Part shown: piece after piece, positions 12,247 to 25,478 of the stretch | Position numbering within the stretch: the first letter of the stretch is position 1 | Layout: every line of letters begins with the position of its first letter | Assembly (NCBI GenBank): GCA_032717465.1 | Contig: CM064632.1 | Coordinates: forward strand, 23,488,465-23,552,464 | Length of the DNA: 64,000 nt | Direction: 5' to 3' | DNA from: Coenobita brevimanus | Taxonomy: Eukaryota; Arthropoda; Malacostraca; Decapoda; Coenobitidae | Notes under the pieces: generated by a model | The model's input: the letters and a program-made list of their open reading frames with translations, nothing else | Told to the model about the DNA's origin: nothing | Databases searched by the model: none | Translations under genes and position numbers: made by a program

Positions 12247-12439
12247 CGGTTAAGGAAGCTCCCTAACACCATTTCTTTAGCAATTCATTTTGCTTATTTC
12301 ACCTTCTAGTCCTCTTCTATGTATTGTAAACTCTTCTCATATAGCTTCATGTTACATACATAACGTACAAAAGGATATTAAACCAACCATATCTAAGAAT
12401 AAATCGCTAAGAAGAGGTGTTATGGAGCCTCCTTACCCG
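12247..12439. mobile_element. MITE with ~44-bp imperfect terminal inverted repeats
   Basis: The left end CGGTTAAGGAAGCTCCCTAA and the complement of the right end, CGGGTAAGGAGGCTCCATAA, match over about 44 bp, continuing through TTCT.TAGC.ATT.ATT. The core contains ACGTACAAAAGGATATTAA, also present in the copy at 20691-20914. It has no coding capacity. Transposon superfamily not determined. Confidence 0.75.
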
Positions 12440-13690
12440 ACGCGAATACGAGCCTAACTCCCGTAGTCTTGAAACTGAGGGCAGGGGTTACCCTTCCCGC
12501 ATCCCACTCGAGGTGGAAGCTCACACCTTCAACGTAAGTGGTAATCTTGAAAGCGGGAGAGCGCATCCCTTCGTGCGGGTAGGCGCGGCAGAGAGTTGGT
12601 AACACTGATTAATTTTAAAATTCAAAATACATGTGACAGTTTCTAAGATTCACACACAATATAATCTATTAATGATTGCAAGTCTTACCTCTTCACTTAT
12701 TAAAGACTGGCATTTGTTTTTAATTACTCTATATAGGAGTATGCATACAGGATTTGGAGATCCTGTGCCGCAGGAAAAATTCGGTGTCAGACATAGCTTC
12801 AAAGGAGTCCATGCAGTCAATAATAACCCTACGAATACGCCTTGGCTGGTCATACCGATTTTGACTATATTTCTGCCTCAAATGCTTGCTTTTGCCATTC
12901 TTCTCACGCAGAACCCCGAAATCCCACCCCCAAGACACGGGGTGGGGGGGTTAATTTGAAAACCAATCATGAACACCGAAAATAAAACCCAAATTCGTTC
13001 AGATCACACCAAAATACACCAGAAAAATATATAACCAAAACAAAGCAGTGCGGACTTATAAAAGTTCACCGAACGCAAACATGAGACTTCGTAATTCAAA
13101 CCAACTGGCTGTGCACTAGTCGTCTGTTTAGGTAGTACTCGGCCATTCTTTACTGTAAGAATTATTTCATGTACTAATCAAACTAATTATAAGAGTATCA
13201 AGCAGCATGTCTGATAAAAAGCTTAATAGAAATAGTGAAAAATAAAATGGAAGTGGATACAATTTTGCATCTTTGTTTTTGTCTCGTCGTAAATTAACCA
13301 TCTCTGGTGAAGCGGCGAAGTCTTTCAACATGATAAAAATATTAAACCCTTTTTTTTTTTTTCTTTACACGATGTTTTTGTCATCAAATTAAGATTCCTT
13401 TCACACACGCCATAGGGTCCTTCAAATTCTACATAGTTTTCTTTGCACAAAGCTGCTATAATATGACGAAGGGGCATGCGAAGGGGAGCAACGAGACCCC
13501 CCGCGGATTCCAGTACTACGTTGTGGTAATCCTCTCCCGTTCACCGGGGAACGCTCTCCCTTTCGTGCTTTAAGACTACCAAAAGATGCGGATAGGGCAA
13601 GGTGAACGCTTTCCCACAGTTTAAGACTACGGCGGTAAGTCCCTCGCGGTTGCGTCTTCTCTTTTTACTCGTATTCCCGTTATCAACAAT
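12440..13690. repeat. Inverted-repeat-flanked region, possible DNA transposon remnant
   Basis: Blocks at 12440-12600 (GCGAATACGAGCC, CCGTAGTCTTGAAACTG, CTTCCCGCATC, GAAAGCGGGAGAGCG) recur in inverted order at 13490-13680 (ACTCGTATTCCCG, AGTTTAAGACTACGG, GATGCGGATAG, CGCTCTCCC). The ~900 bp between holds the possible Harbinger-like scrap. The flanks may instead be two insertions of one repeat. Confidence 0.4.
12729..12938 (-). pseudogene. Possible PIF/Harbinger transposase N-terminal scrap
   Basis: The minus-strand frame reads RRIRRVIIDCMDSFEAMSD then TEFFLRHRISKSCMH. The D.EFF.R.R.SK pattern resembles the N-terminal region of PIF/Harbinger nucleases in invertebrates. The frame ends soon after and no DDE catalytic motif is visible. 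It could be a chance resemblance. Confidence 0.25.
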
Positions 13691-14000
13691 CGATTTAATA
13701 GGGATGCGTAAGTCAAAGAAACCATCCTCTATTCATTTACAGACAACACCAATCTATGTTACTAAGTCATAGGGGCCAGGGAATGGGACTACTGGTTCTA
13801 TTTAACTGTATCATATTCCAAACAACCCCGTATTATATCACACGGAAGAAATATAGGCTATCTAGTGTTTTATCGAATGGACGTGACAATTCAAACTTTA
13901 TATTCTAGTTAAAGTTTGACGATAATATTCTAAGGGTTGGATATAGGAGGCTGATGTTAATGGAAGGTGAGATGAAGGAAGAAAATATGAAAAATAAATA

Positions 14001-14043
<43 letters not shown>
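13691..14043. other. Low-feature stretch ending in (GA)n
   Basis: Perfect (GA)n at 13998-14043. Nothing else recognised. Confidence 0.6.
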
Positions 14044-14047
<4 letters not shown>

Positions 14048-14099
14048 GCAGGACTTTGGGATTCTGCCGAGACCATTAGAGAAATCCACTGAGATCAGG
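14044..14099. other. Short unique spacer
   Basis: It lies between a (GA)n run (13998-14043) and the satellite. No feature seen. Confidence 0.5.
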
Positions 14100-15560
14100 A
14101 ACGTCATCTGTCATCACCACTTACTGTCATCACCACTTACTGTCACTACCACTTACTGTCATCACCACTCACCGTCATCACTATCAACATTCACTGTCAC
14201 CATTACTCACATCATTCATTCATCACCATTCATCACCACCACTCACTATCACCACTATCATCACCACTCACTGTCAGCACTGTCATTACCTTCACTGCCA
14301 TCACTCATCTCCACTCACTACCATCAATCATCACCACTCACTACCATCACTCATCACCACTCGCTGCCATCATTCATCACCATTCACGATCATCATTCAC
14401 CACCACTCACTACTATCACTCATCACCACTCACTAACATCATCACTCACGGTCATCACCATTATCACTTCACTGACATCAGTGTCATGACTACTGACAGT
14501 CATCACAAATCACTGTCATCATTACTCACTGCCATTACCATCGTCATCAGAGTCATCAACCAATCAATGTCTTCACTGCCATTACCATTCACTGCTATCA
14601 CCATTCAGTCATCACTGTCATTGCAACTGACTATCACCACTCACTGTCATTACTAATCACCAATCAGTCGTCACTTGCCTCACATCACTGACATCGCCAT
14701 TCAGTCATCACCAATCACTATCACCACCATACATCACTCTCATCACCCCTCACTGGCATTATTTTCATCACCACTCACTGTCATCACCAATTAGACATCA
14801 CGTTCATCACGAATCACCATCATCACTTTCATCGCCGATCATTATCATTACTCATCACCAATTACCATCATCACCTTCGCTACAACTCACTATCATATTC
14901 ACCACAACTCACTACCACTCACTACAACTCACTATCACTTTCATCACAACTCACTACCACTCACTATCACTTTCACCACAACTCACTATCATCACTCATC
15001 ACCATTCATTATCGTGACTTCCTTCACTATTCACCATCACTCAATACTCACTATCACTCATCACCAGTCACTATCATCACTTTCATCACCACTCACAATC
15101 ATCACTTCATCACCACTCACTCTCAGTCATCACTTTATCACCACTCACTATTATCACCATCACCACTCATCACTCACTGTCATCACCACTCTCTCTTCAG
15201 CACTCACTCTCTTCACCGCTCACTGTCTTCATCGCTCACTGTCTTTACCACTCACTGTCATCACTCATCACTCGCTGGCAGCACTCAGCAGAGTCGTTGT
15301 CATCACTCATCACTCATTGTCATCACTCATCACTCGCTGTCATCACTCATCGCCACTCACCGTCACCACCACTAACCGTCATCGCCACTCACCCAAATAC
15401 AGAGGGGCGGGAGCATGTCCACAACTTCCCACTACCATACCTGCCACTACGCCCTCATTGCTTACTACCTACTATTGTCACCACACCCTCATCATACTCA
15501 CCGCTCACCACCTCACCACCACCACACTGCATCATGTCACAATCAGCCCAGCCCAACTAC
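14100..15560 (+). repeat. Degenerate CATCACCACTCACTGT satellite
   Basis: About 1.46 kb of diverged short units built from CATCACCACTCACTGTCAT. Phase and length vary and no long unit is fixed. Open frames rich in Ser, Thr and His across it are by-products. Confidence 0.9.
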
Positions 15561-16136
15561 TTTAGCAATTAACTACTTTCCACTTAATTCCTCTCTGATT
15601 TAGGTTTTTCCAGAACAAGGACCTCTTTTCTGTATTGTTCCTCATCACGGACTATTGTAATTATAGACGGTTTTTTAGCATTCAGGATAATCGGGCTGTT
15701 CTCCCATGCTAAATACTAAGTTGTGATTGCATGATATTCAGTGAGTTTTAGTTGTGGGGCAGGTACGAATCTCCTTGGTTACTACTCAAATCAGCATCTC
15801 CAATATGAAACAACTAGTCATCAATCAAGCTGAAAGGGTTGAGGGATCTTTGGTAGATGAAAAAATCCGACCACGGCCATTGCTTTTATTCAACTCAGCA
15901 AAGACTTCTCACGTCAAAGCATTTATAAACATTCTCTTGCATCGTTTATAGCATGATCAACTTTTTTTTTTATTCTTGCTATCACGAGACAAATTACTCA
16001 CGCAACGCAAATGTTTTACTCATTTATATTGCAGTCGCTCAAAAATTTCCATGCTTTGATTTACCATAATTTGCTTTCACTTTTTTAATTAGTGTCATTT
16101 TGTTCCATTGTTTTTTCAGTATCTTTACCAAGCACA

Positions 16137-16140
<4 letters not shown>
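15561..16140. other. Low-feature stretch
   Basis: A decayed dispersed-motif copy around 15665-15705 (GACGGTTTTTTAGCATTCAG). No gene. Confidence 0.5.
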
Positions 16141-16212
<72 letters not shown>

Positions 16213-16730
16213 TAATATCAGTTTAGTTCTTACTGTCCAGAGAACCCATCTGGTCTCCGCATGCTGGGGGGGGGGGTGGAGGAGAAGATGGAGGAGGAGG
16301 AGGAGGAGGAGGAGATAAGAAAGCATCGAGGGGAGGGAAAAACAAACGAGAGGGGTGGAGAAGGAAAGAACAGGGTGAAGACAAAGAACAAAGATAACAT
16401 AAATGAAGGAGCAAGTGTGAAGAACGTAGTGAGGGGGAAGGAAGAGTGCGTGATAAATGAGTACAAAAGACTGAGATAAAGTAGACGTCATAAAGGAAGA
16501 AGAGCAAGAGAGAATGATGGTGTATGAGAAATGGAAAATAAAAAGCAATATATTCAACAAGAACGACGGAAAGGCAGAGAAGAGGAGGAGGACGAGGACG
16601 AACAAGGGAGGGAGAAAGAAAGACAAAATACCCTAAGAGAGAGAGGAAGCGAAAATAAAACAGAGAAAGAGGATACAGACGAAAATGGAATGTGTAAAAA
16701 AAAAATAATAATAAAAATAAGGTAGCCCAA
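16141..16730. repeat. (CT)n followed by a polypurine tract
   Basis: (CT)n at 16141-16207, then G-run and GGAGGAGGAGG-rich sequence from 16265 to about 16680. Confidence 0.9.
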
Positions 16731-16882
16731 AAATGTAATTTCTATTTTGTTTCATTTCTGTTTTCTCCTGACGATATTTGTTTCGCCTTAACCCGCTTGT
16801 GGTCGCGTCTTCCGTGTTATTGAAATTTACATCAGACGATTTTATTCAGGAGTACACCAGACTTACGGTTCTATATTCTAAT

Positions 16883-17048
16883 CGGTTAACAATGTTTCCT
16901 AGCATCTCTTCCTAAGCGATATACTTCTGGATGAGACTGGTAACATCCTGAAAATGGTGGTACTGGAATGATTTAAATGACACAACGGAGGCCGATAAGG
17001 AGTAATAAGTAAATAAATAGCTTAGGAAGGTGTTAGGGAACTTAACCA
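16883..17048. mobile_element. Related MITE copy, diverged core
   Basis: The left CGGTTAACAATGTTTCCTAG then CATCTCTTCCTAAGCGAT mirrors the right end AAATAGCTTAGGAAGGTGTT then AGGGAACTTAACCA. The arms are about 40 bp and imperfect. The core does not resemble the other copies. Confidence 0.55.
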
Positions 17049-17658
17049 GCGACATGCAAGAATACTTTCACTATCACGCCATCTATGATCGGAACAAGTC
17101 TAGTAGTCTATTCTCAGCTGATTTTATTCAGCTGAGAGCAAGTTATTGGATCCTGAGTGTTACGGTTTTGGCACAGGAGGGGTTAGTCTTCATTCTTCCC
17201 ATCAGTGCCAGGCGGTTCTCCCAAGCTGAACAAAATCGTCAGGTCGTTACAGGAACAATAAAATCCAGATTCTATCATACTTTTAGCTTTAAAAGTTGTA
17301 AGAAGAGGGATAAAGGAGTTAAAAGAAAAAAAAAAAAAAAGATAGAGCCAATAACAGGGAAGAGGATTGAATGAATGGAGAAATGGTGGAGCAGAAATTT
17401 GGTCGTGTTATTCCTGAAGTGCTATACGAAAGCACGGGGTAAATAGATTATGAAAGCAAGAATAAGTTGCTGAGAGAAAATGTGACTGTGAATACAAAGA
17501 AAGTAAGGCGGTGCAGGCAGGGAGGGAAGAAGGCAGGAAGGAAGTGAGGTCAGACAAGAAATAGGTTGGCCGAGAAATTGTTCCGCAAGAAAGGGAAACG
17601 ATTTGTCTCCTTCAATTAATACGGGACTAAGGCTTGACTCACATTTGTCTTTCCTTGC

Positions 17659-17706
<48 letters not shown>

Positions 17707-18060
17707 TTTTTCCATCTCTATTATTCTTTCTATACATTTTCTCATCTTCATTTTCAGCTCTTCCACTTTTACATATATTTCTTCGCCTCTCAAACTTTTC
17801 GTCCAGTCTTTCCCTGCCTCTTTTTTACTTCCACTTTTCTCCCTCTGTCCCTCTCCATTATTATACTTCCATTTTCCCTTCATCCACTGACACTGTTTTA
17901 TCAGCTCATGTATAGTCTTCTTCCCTTTATTTTTTCACGGCTTCCCCAGTCCCTTTTATCTCCACTTCCTTTCATTTTCATCTCTTTCTCCTCCTTCACA
18001 TTCCTCTCATTTTCAAGTCTCTACTCCATTATATCATCAGATTAACACATGTTTTGTTAC
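17049..18060. other. Motif copies, (CT)n and pyrimidine-rich sequence
   Basis: Two dispersed-motif copies in opposite orientations (CTGATTTTATTCAGCTGAG at 17119-17137; GCTGAACAAAATCGTCAGG at 17225-17243). (CT)n at 17661-17702. A pyrimidine bias runs to about 18060. No gene. Confidence 0.6.
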
Positions 18061-18627
18061 TCTGAGTTTTATTTTCTATCTTCTCTCCGCCCTCTAAGGC
18101 TCCTATGACTCACTCTTAAGTAAGCAAAGTCTGGTGTTAGCTGCCGTAAAACACCTGAGTTGTCTCGACCATGCAAAGGCTAATCATTTCAATACTGACC
18201 CTCCTGAGCCCTCATGAGTTACTTGCAGAAAAATAAAATCCTCCTTCGTTACATGGAGTGAGTACCAAAGCTTTCCCGATCATGAAAGTGTCAATATTAA
18301 TTCAAATTTTTGCATTTCCTCATCTAATATATTCTTTTGATACTTGGCAGCATCTCTAGGTTGGGCTTTCTCCATCTGTTTCTCTCTGTTTCTCCTTAAT
18401 GATTTTCGGACGTGCATTACTTCGCTCCCAAAGACTTTTATTCTTTAGTGAAACCACACCACTTCATACCACCCTCACACCAGACCAAACAAAATCCTCC
18501 TCCCACACCACACTACACCTATGGCATTAACCGAAGGGTCCGGTAGCTTCCCCATCTACTTTTTTGTACTTGTCTCTTAATTACAGTATTCATCAATCTA
18601 CTTACACCAGTAATGAAGAAAACATTC
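18061..18627. other. Unremarkable sequence
   Basis: No gene or repeat recognised before the SINE copy. Confidence 0.45.
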
Positions 18628-18762
18628 CAAGCATGTAACTACTTAGTATGGATGGTGGACATCAATGCCGAAGTGCTGACATGTGAAGGCTTTTGGCATC
18701 TGAGAGAAATGCTGGACCTCAGGGAACATGTTATCAAGTCTATGCCCAGAGTTGGACTCCGC
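18628..18762 (+). mobile_element. Second, 5'-truncated copy of the 10.1-kb SINE
   Basis: The blocks AGCATGTA, TATGGA.GGTGG, GCCGAAGTG.TGACATGT and TATGCCCAGAGT.GGACTC align in order with 10323-10450. No tRNA-like head remains and the A tail is lost, which suggests an older copy. Confidence 0.65.
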
Positions 18763-19733
18763 CGCGAAAGACAGCCTCACTCACCCTGCGACTTCACCCA
18801 CAGAGACTCCACCCGGCAAGCCTCCAGGCACCAATTATTCCCATTCCAAGTATCTCCCAGCATGAACGATCACCTTGCATCAGCCATAAGCTTTGTCGTT
18901 TCCCCCCCTGATCTTTTCACTCCAGGCTGATTCTTTCGGATATTACTCTATGGGCGTGATAAGCGTGTGGGAACGTGCCACGTGCCCATACACCAGGAAT
19001 AGGCGTTCACATATTTTGTAGAGGATATACCACGCGTCACATGAAACAATTGTTCGTTATGCACCCGGTGATCATCCTTGATACTGAGAAAGCATTTCGT
19101 ACCAAAGGTGTTAACTCGCCAACCACAGTTACTTGTTAGTGTTCCTGCCTCGCAGCCATAATGTAAGAAAGGTGAGAATCTATATCCTTCTGCACAAATA
19201 ACGACAACGTCAAATGCTCAATTCGAGTGAGTCCTTAACGCCATTTGCTTGACCAATGCGACAGGAAATCTCACCATCCAACGCACTAATGAAATGGATC
19301 ACACTACTAAAGTAAATAACTGTCCTCGCCACATGCCTGGACAGAATGCAATGTTTCATCCAACAAACCACCATTTGCCTGGATCTTCTTGGCCCAGGAG
19401 ACCTATAGTCCCAGTGGCTGTATCTCCTCGTGAACTGTCCTGAGAGCATTCAGGATAACTTTCAACAACTCAGCTAGTAAAAGTACAATATCAGCAAAGG
19501 CAGGGTCAGTAACCATAATAATAATAGTGATTCCGTGTAGTTTAGGGATTAATACCGGAATATCTATTATCTCCAGAATAAAATCTCTCTTCTAAACTGG
19601 GCACAATCGTCTGGAGGCATAGAGAATGAAACAGAAATGAGGTCCTCGGGTTGAAAGAGTCATGTGTGTGTTATTGCTGTATATCGACTGGGTGTAAGTT
19701 TTAGAGTCACTGTATATGGCCCTGAGGAATTCG
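18763..19733. other. Unremarkable sequence
   Basis: Dispersed-motif traces at 19570-19620 only. No gene recognised. Confidence 0.45.
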
Positions 19734-19895
19734 CAACACCTCTTCCTTAGCACTTTATTCTGCACATTGCACGTCCATAACCCTCCACGTCAATAGCCCC
19801 GTGTATGTTACTGATGTTGTGTCGACATTCAAACGATATAAATGACAGACAGAAAGATAAGCTTGATAGATAAACCACAAAGGAAGAGGTGAAGC
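19734..19895. mobile_element. Related MITE copy
   Basis: The left end CAACACCTCTTCCTTAGCAC mirrors the right end near 19873-19895 (complement CGCTTCACCTCTTCCTTTGT). The core GACATTCAAACGATATAAAT is shared with 4430-4450 and with a partial right half at 19938-19990. Confidence 0.6.
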
Positions 19896-20094
19896 GTCCT
19901 AAGTAGCTTTCTCGCACGTTTACTGGTACCATCTATGTCGACATTAAAACGAAAACATAAGAGAATGTTCAGGGGTAATAAACTAATCATTAAGGAAATG
20001 GACATATGACGCCTTTTATGTATTAAGAATGAAACGCCGAGAAGCCGGGCGCCCAGCCGTTGTTGCAAAGCGTCACTCAGTATGCCTCCGCCAT

Positions 20095-20590
20095 GTCTTG
20101 TGTACAGACTCGCCATACAACCTCCATGACCCTGTTGACCGAATCAATTCGCTGTCCCTTCATACTCTATCACAGACAAGTTTGGTCGAAAACCGTCGAG
20201 GGATTTAGGAGATATCCTGGCCAAACCCATTTGACCTTGTCTTTTAACCTTTTGACTTTGCAGACCTAATCATTAAATTGTCCCTTTATACTGTATCACT
20301 GACAGCAGTTTGGCTGAAATCCGTCCATGGGTTCATGAGATACCGCGCCCACAAAGATAAAGTATGTCGACCCCATATGACCTCCATCTCAAAACCGTTG
20401 ACCTTGTTGACCAAATCAGTTCACCATCCCATGATACTGCATCACTGACAAAAGTTTGATGGAAATCCGTCGCTGGGTTCAGGAGATATCACGCCAACAA
20501 GAGTGTTATGGACGCACGGACCCAAGCACGCACGCACCCATTCACGCACGCACTGACGGACACACCAAACGTTTAATTCCTCCGCATAAA
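20095..20590 (+). repeat. GACCTTGACC-type dispersed repeat, three ~148-bp units
   Basis: Each unit carries TGTTGACC.AATCA.TTC, CATACT.TATCAC.GACA, a GTTTGG.GAAA.CCGTCG block and GAGATATC..GCC. Units begin near 20108, 20243 and 20395. The last ends in ACGCACGCACTGACGGACAC. Confidence 0.75.
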
Positions 20591-20690
20591 AAGAAAAAGG
20601 TAGTTTAAAGCCTCCTATACAAGCTAAAATTAGAAAAACGTGCCAAGAGGGTTCCTATGCCGCCTACACTCAGCATGATGTGCAATTATT

Positions 20691-20914
20691 AGGCTCCGTA
20701 TTCTCGTCAGTTAAGGAACTCCCTAACACTTCTCCTGAGCGACTTATTTTGCTTATTACACTTTACTGACTTTATCCGTGTTACATAAATCATCCTAATA
20801 TCGCCACACTCTGCATAGATATCGTACAAAAGGATATTAACCAGCCATATCCAAATATAAAACACTAAGGAAGAGGTGTTAGGGAGCCTCCTTACCCCAC
20901 GGGAATACAGGCCC
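20691..20914. mobile_element. Second copy of the inverted-repeat MITE, longer arms
   Basis: The left arm AGGCTCCGTATTCTCGTCAG then TTAAGGAACTCCCTAACAC mirrors the right arm (complement GGGCCTGTATTCCCGTGGGG then TAAGGAGGCTCCCTAACAC) over about 50 bp. The core TCGTACAAAAGGATATTAAC matches the 12.3-kb copy. The extra GGCTCGTATTC outer block also appears just outside the right end of that copy. Confidence 0.75.
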
Positions 20915-22387
<1,473 letters not shown>

Positions 22388-22625
22388 ATCACCCCGTTAT
22401 ATGGTTATATGGTTACCACCCCGCGCTGAAAATGGTTTCCTGACTTCCAGGAAGCCATTCGACTTGTCACAGTGGAGAGCCGCCTGATGAGGAAGGAAGA
22501 GTAATAAAAAGTGATGGGAAGATATGGAGAACATGAGAAGGGAGAAGGGCAGGCACACAGACAGAATGATAAATGTGAAGAAGAAGTTGGCAGCACTACA
22601 GCAAGTGGGTGGACAATGGTGGCCA
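22388..22625 (-). mobile_element. Copy of the (GATA)n-tailed SINE-like family, 3' end missing
   Basis: Read on the minus strand it carries GTGCTGCCAACTTCTTCTTC, the pyrimidine-rich stretch, GGCTTCCTGGAAGTCAGGAA and GTGGTAACCATATAACC in the same order as 8330-8640. It lacks the terminal CGGCCACCC block and the tail. An ATATGGTT duplication sits at its truncated edge. Confidence 0.7.
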
Positions 22626-23695
<1,070 letters not shown>

Positions 23696-23699
23696 TACC

Positions 23700-25478
23700 T
23701 AATTGTTCTTACCTAATTGTATCTTTACAGGAATGAGTCAAGTTTGTACTGTCCCGTGTCTTAAACCATTTTTATCATACATCTCCTTAAATATTTGAAT
23801 TGTTTTGTCACACACTAAATCATTCGGTAGGGCATTCCACTGATCAACTGCCCTATTTGGGAAACTAAATTTCCTTACATCTTTATCGCCTCTCTTTTTA
23901 TGCAGTTTTTTGCAGAGTCCTCTTGCTGATGCTTCTCCATAGGTTATATATTCATTTATGTCAATTTTCTCTTTCCCTGATATGCATTTATAAAGCATAA
24001 TCATGTCTCCTCTTTTCCTTCTCTCCTGTAGTGTTGTCAGATTCAGTTTTTCTAGTCTTTCTTCATAGATTAGATCCCTTAAGCGTGATACCCATCTTTT
24101 AGCGGCCCTTTGAACTTTTTCGATCTTATCTATGTGTTTCTTGAGATGAGGATTCCAGACTACTGATGCATACTCCATGTTTGGTCTGATGAACGATGTT
24201 ATTATATTCCTCAGCATGTCTTCATTTATGTATGTGAATGTTATTCTCATATTTGCAAGCAGTGTATACATGTTCCGTACCTTCTCACTTATGTGGTCAG
24301 CCGGAGATAGTCTGTTATTGATAATCACACCTAAGTCCTTCTCTCGTTCTGTTATGTGTAGGACTTTACTTCCTAACTTATAATCCAAATCTGGTCTTTT
24401 CCCACTTTTACCAAACTTGATCACATGACATTTGTCCACATTGAATTCCATTTGCCATGTATTACTCCATTCATGAAGTTTATTAAATTCTTCTTGTAGC
24501 TCTTTACAAGAGGCTCCACTAGTTACTTCCCTCCATGCTGAGTAATTTCCTCTTAGCACGGTTCTCATTTCCCTTTTTCTGAGAAAATCTTGCATCTAAC
24601 AGTACAGTTTGCCTCGGATTCCTCCTTGATGGTACGGTTTCCATAAGTCTTTGATGCAGTACTCTGTCAAATGCTTTCTTGAAATCTAGATAGATACTGT
24701 TCAACCATGCTTCTCTTTTCTGTAATGTGTCTGCAACTTTGTCATAGTAGCTTAATAGATTAGTAACAAATAATTTTCCCTTTCTGAATCGAAATTGCCT
24801 TTCTGTTATCATATTGTGTTCTTCTAGATGGTTTACCCAAACTTTTCTTATCAGCTTTTCCAGTTATCTTACTTAAAACACTGGTTAATGATACTGGTCG
24901 GTAGTTGAGTGGATTTTATCTATTCTCTTTCTTGATTAGGGGAACAATGTTTGCTTTCTTCCAAATATCAGGTAGTTTACTTTGTCCCAAGGATTCCTTG
25001 AATTTTAAAAATAGTGGTCTATTTAACTCCTTTGCACATTCATGTAGCACCCAACACGAAATTTCGTCTGGACCAATTGCTTTTCCTTTGTCTAATTAAC
25101 TTCACTTGTATTTCTTTTTCTGATATTAGTATATCTGGTAATATGTTTGGGCATGCATGTTTCGTATCATTCCTCTCAAAATTATTTTCTTCTGTAAAAA
25201 TTGATTGGAAATTCTTATTTAGTGCCTCACAAATATCTTTCTCTTGTGTGTCAAGGATCCCTTCATCCGTAATGGATTGTATTTTATCTTTTACTTTGGT
25301 TTTGCTTCGGATGTAGCTGTAAAATAGCTTCGGTTGATCACTACTTTTGTTTATGATGTCCTCCTCAAACTTTTGGGGCTTCTCTCCTCACTCTTGTGTA
25401 TTCGTTTCTTGCGTGTTTACAGCTGTTATATGCCCTCTCACTATTGTGTCTTCTGTATCTATTCCACAACATCTGTGC
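23700..25478 (-). mobile_element. CR1/L2-like non-LTR retrotransposon, 3' part, interrupted by a second LINE
   Basis: Minus-strand element running from its own 3' end at about 23700 up to a junction near 25478. Its 5' continuation reappears at 27952-28038, so the element was split by the plus-strand LINE between. The 3' end is marked by two copies of the 13-mer ACAATTAGGTAAG-type tail (23694-23720), directly abutting the (TG)n tract. Short tandem 3' repeats instead of poly(A) fit CR1/L2-type elements. The protein remnants cover the linker after the endonuclease, the reverse transcriptase and the C-terminal domain. Confidence 0.85.
23738..25478 (-). pseudogene. Broken reverse transcriptase ORF of the CR1/L2-like LINE, catalytic box deleted
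   Basis: Reading 5' to 3' on the minus strand, the linker LWNRYRRHNSERAYN is followed by fragments around DEISCWVLHECAKEL, LPDIWKKANIVPL and NPLNYRPVSLTSVLSKI, then ITERQFRFRKGK and YLDFKKAFDRVLHQRLM, which holds the first catalytic Asp. A frameshift and an in-frame TAG (inferred former Trp before MQDFLRKREM) follow. At about 24513-24517 the frame jumps from WREVTSG straight to ASCKELQEEFNKLHEW. This removes the GVPQGS and FADD segments that family members carry there, roughly 80 residues. The remaining 285-codon C-terminal frame is open and ends at 23738. The product could not polymerise DNA. Confidence 0.85.

Noticed and set aside
14100..15560. Thr/Ser/His-rich proteins in the 14-15.5-kb region
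   Set aside because: The frames follow the CATCAC-type satellite and have no domain features.
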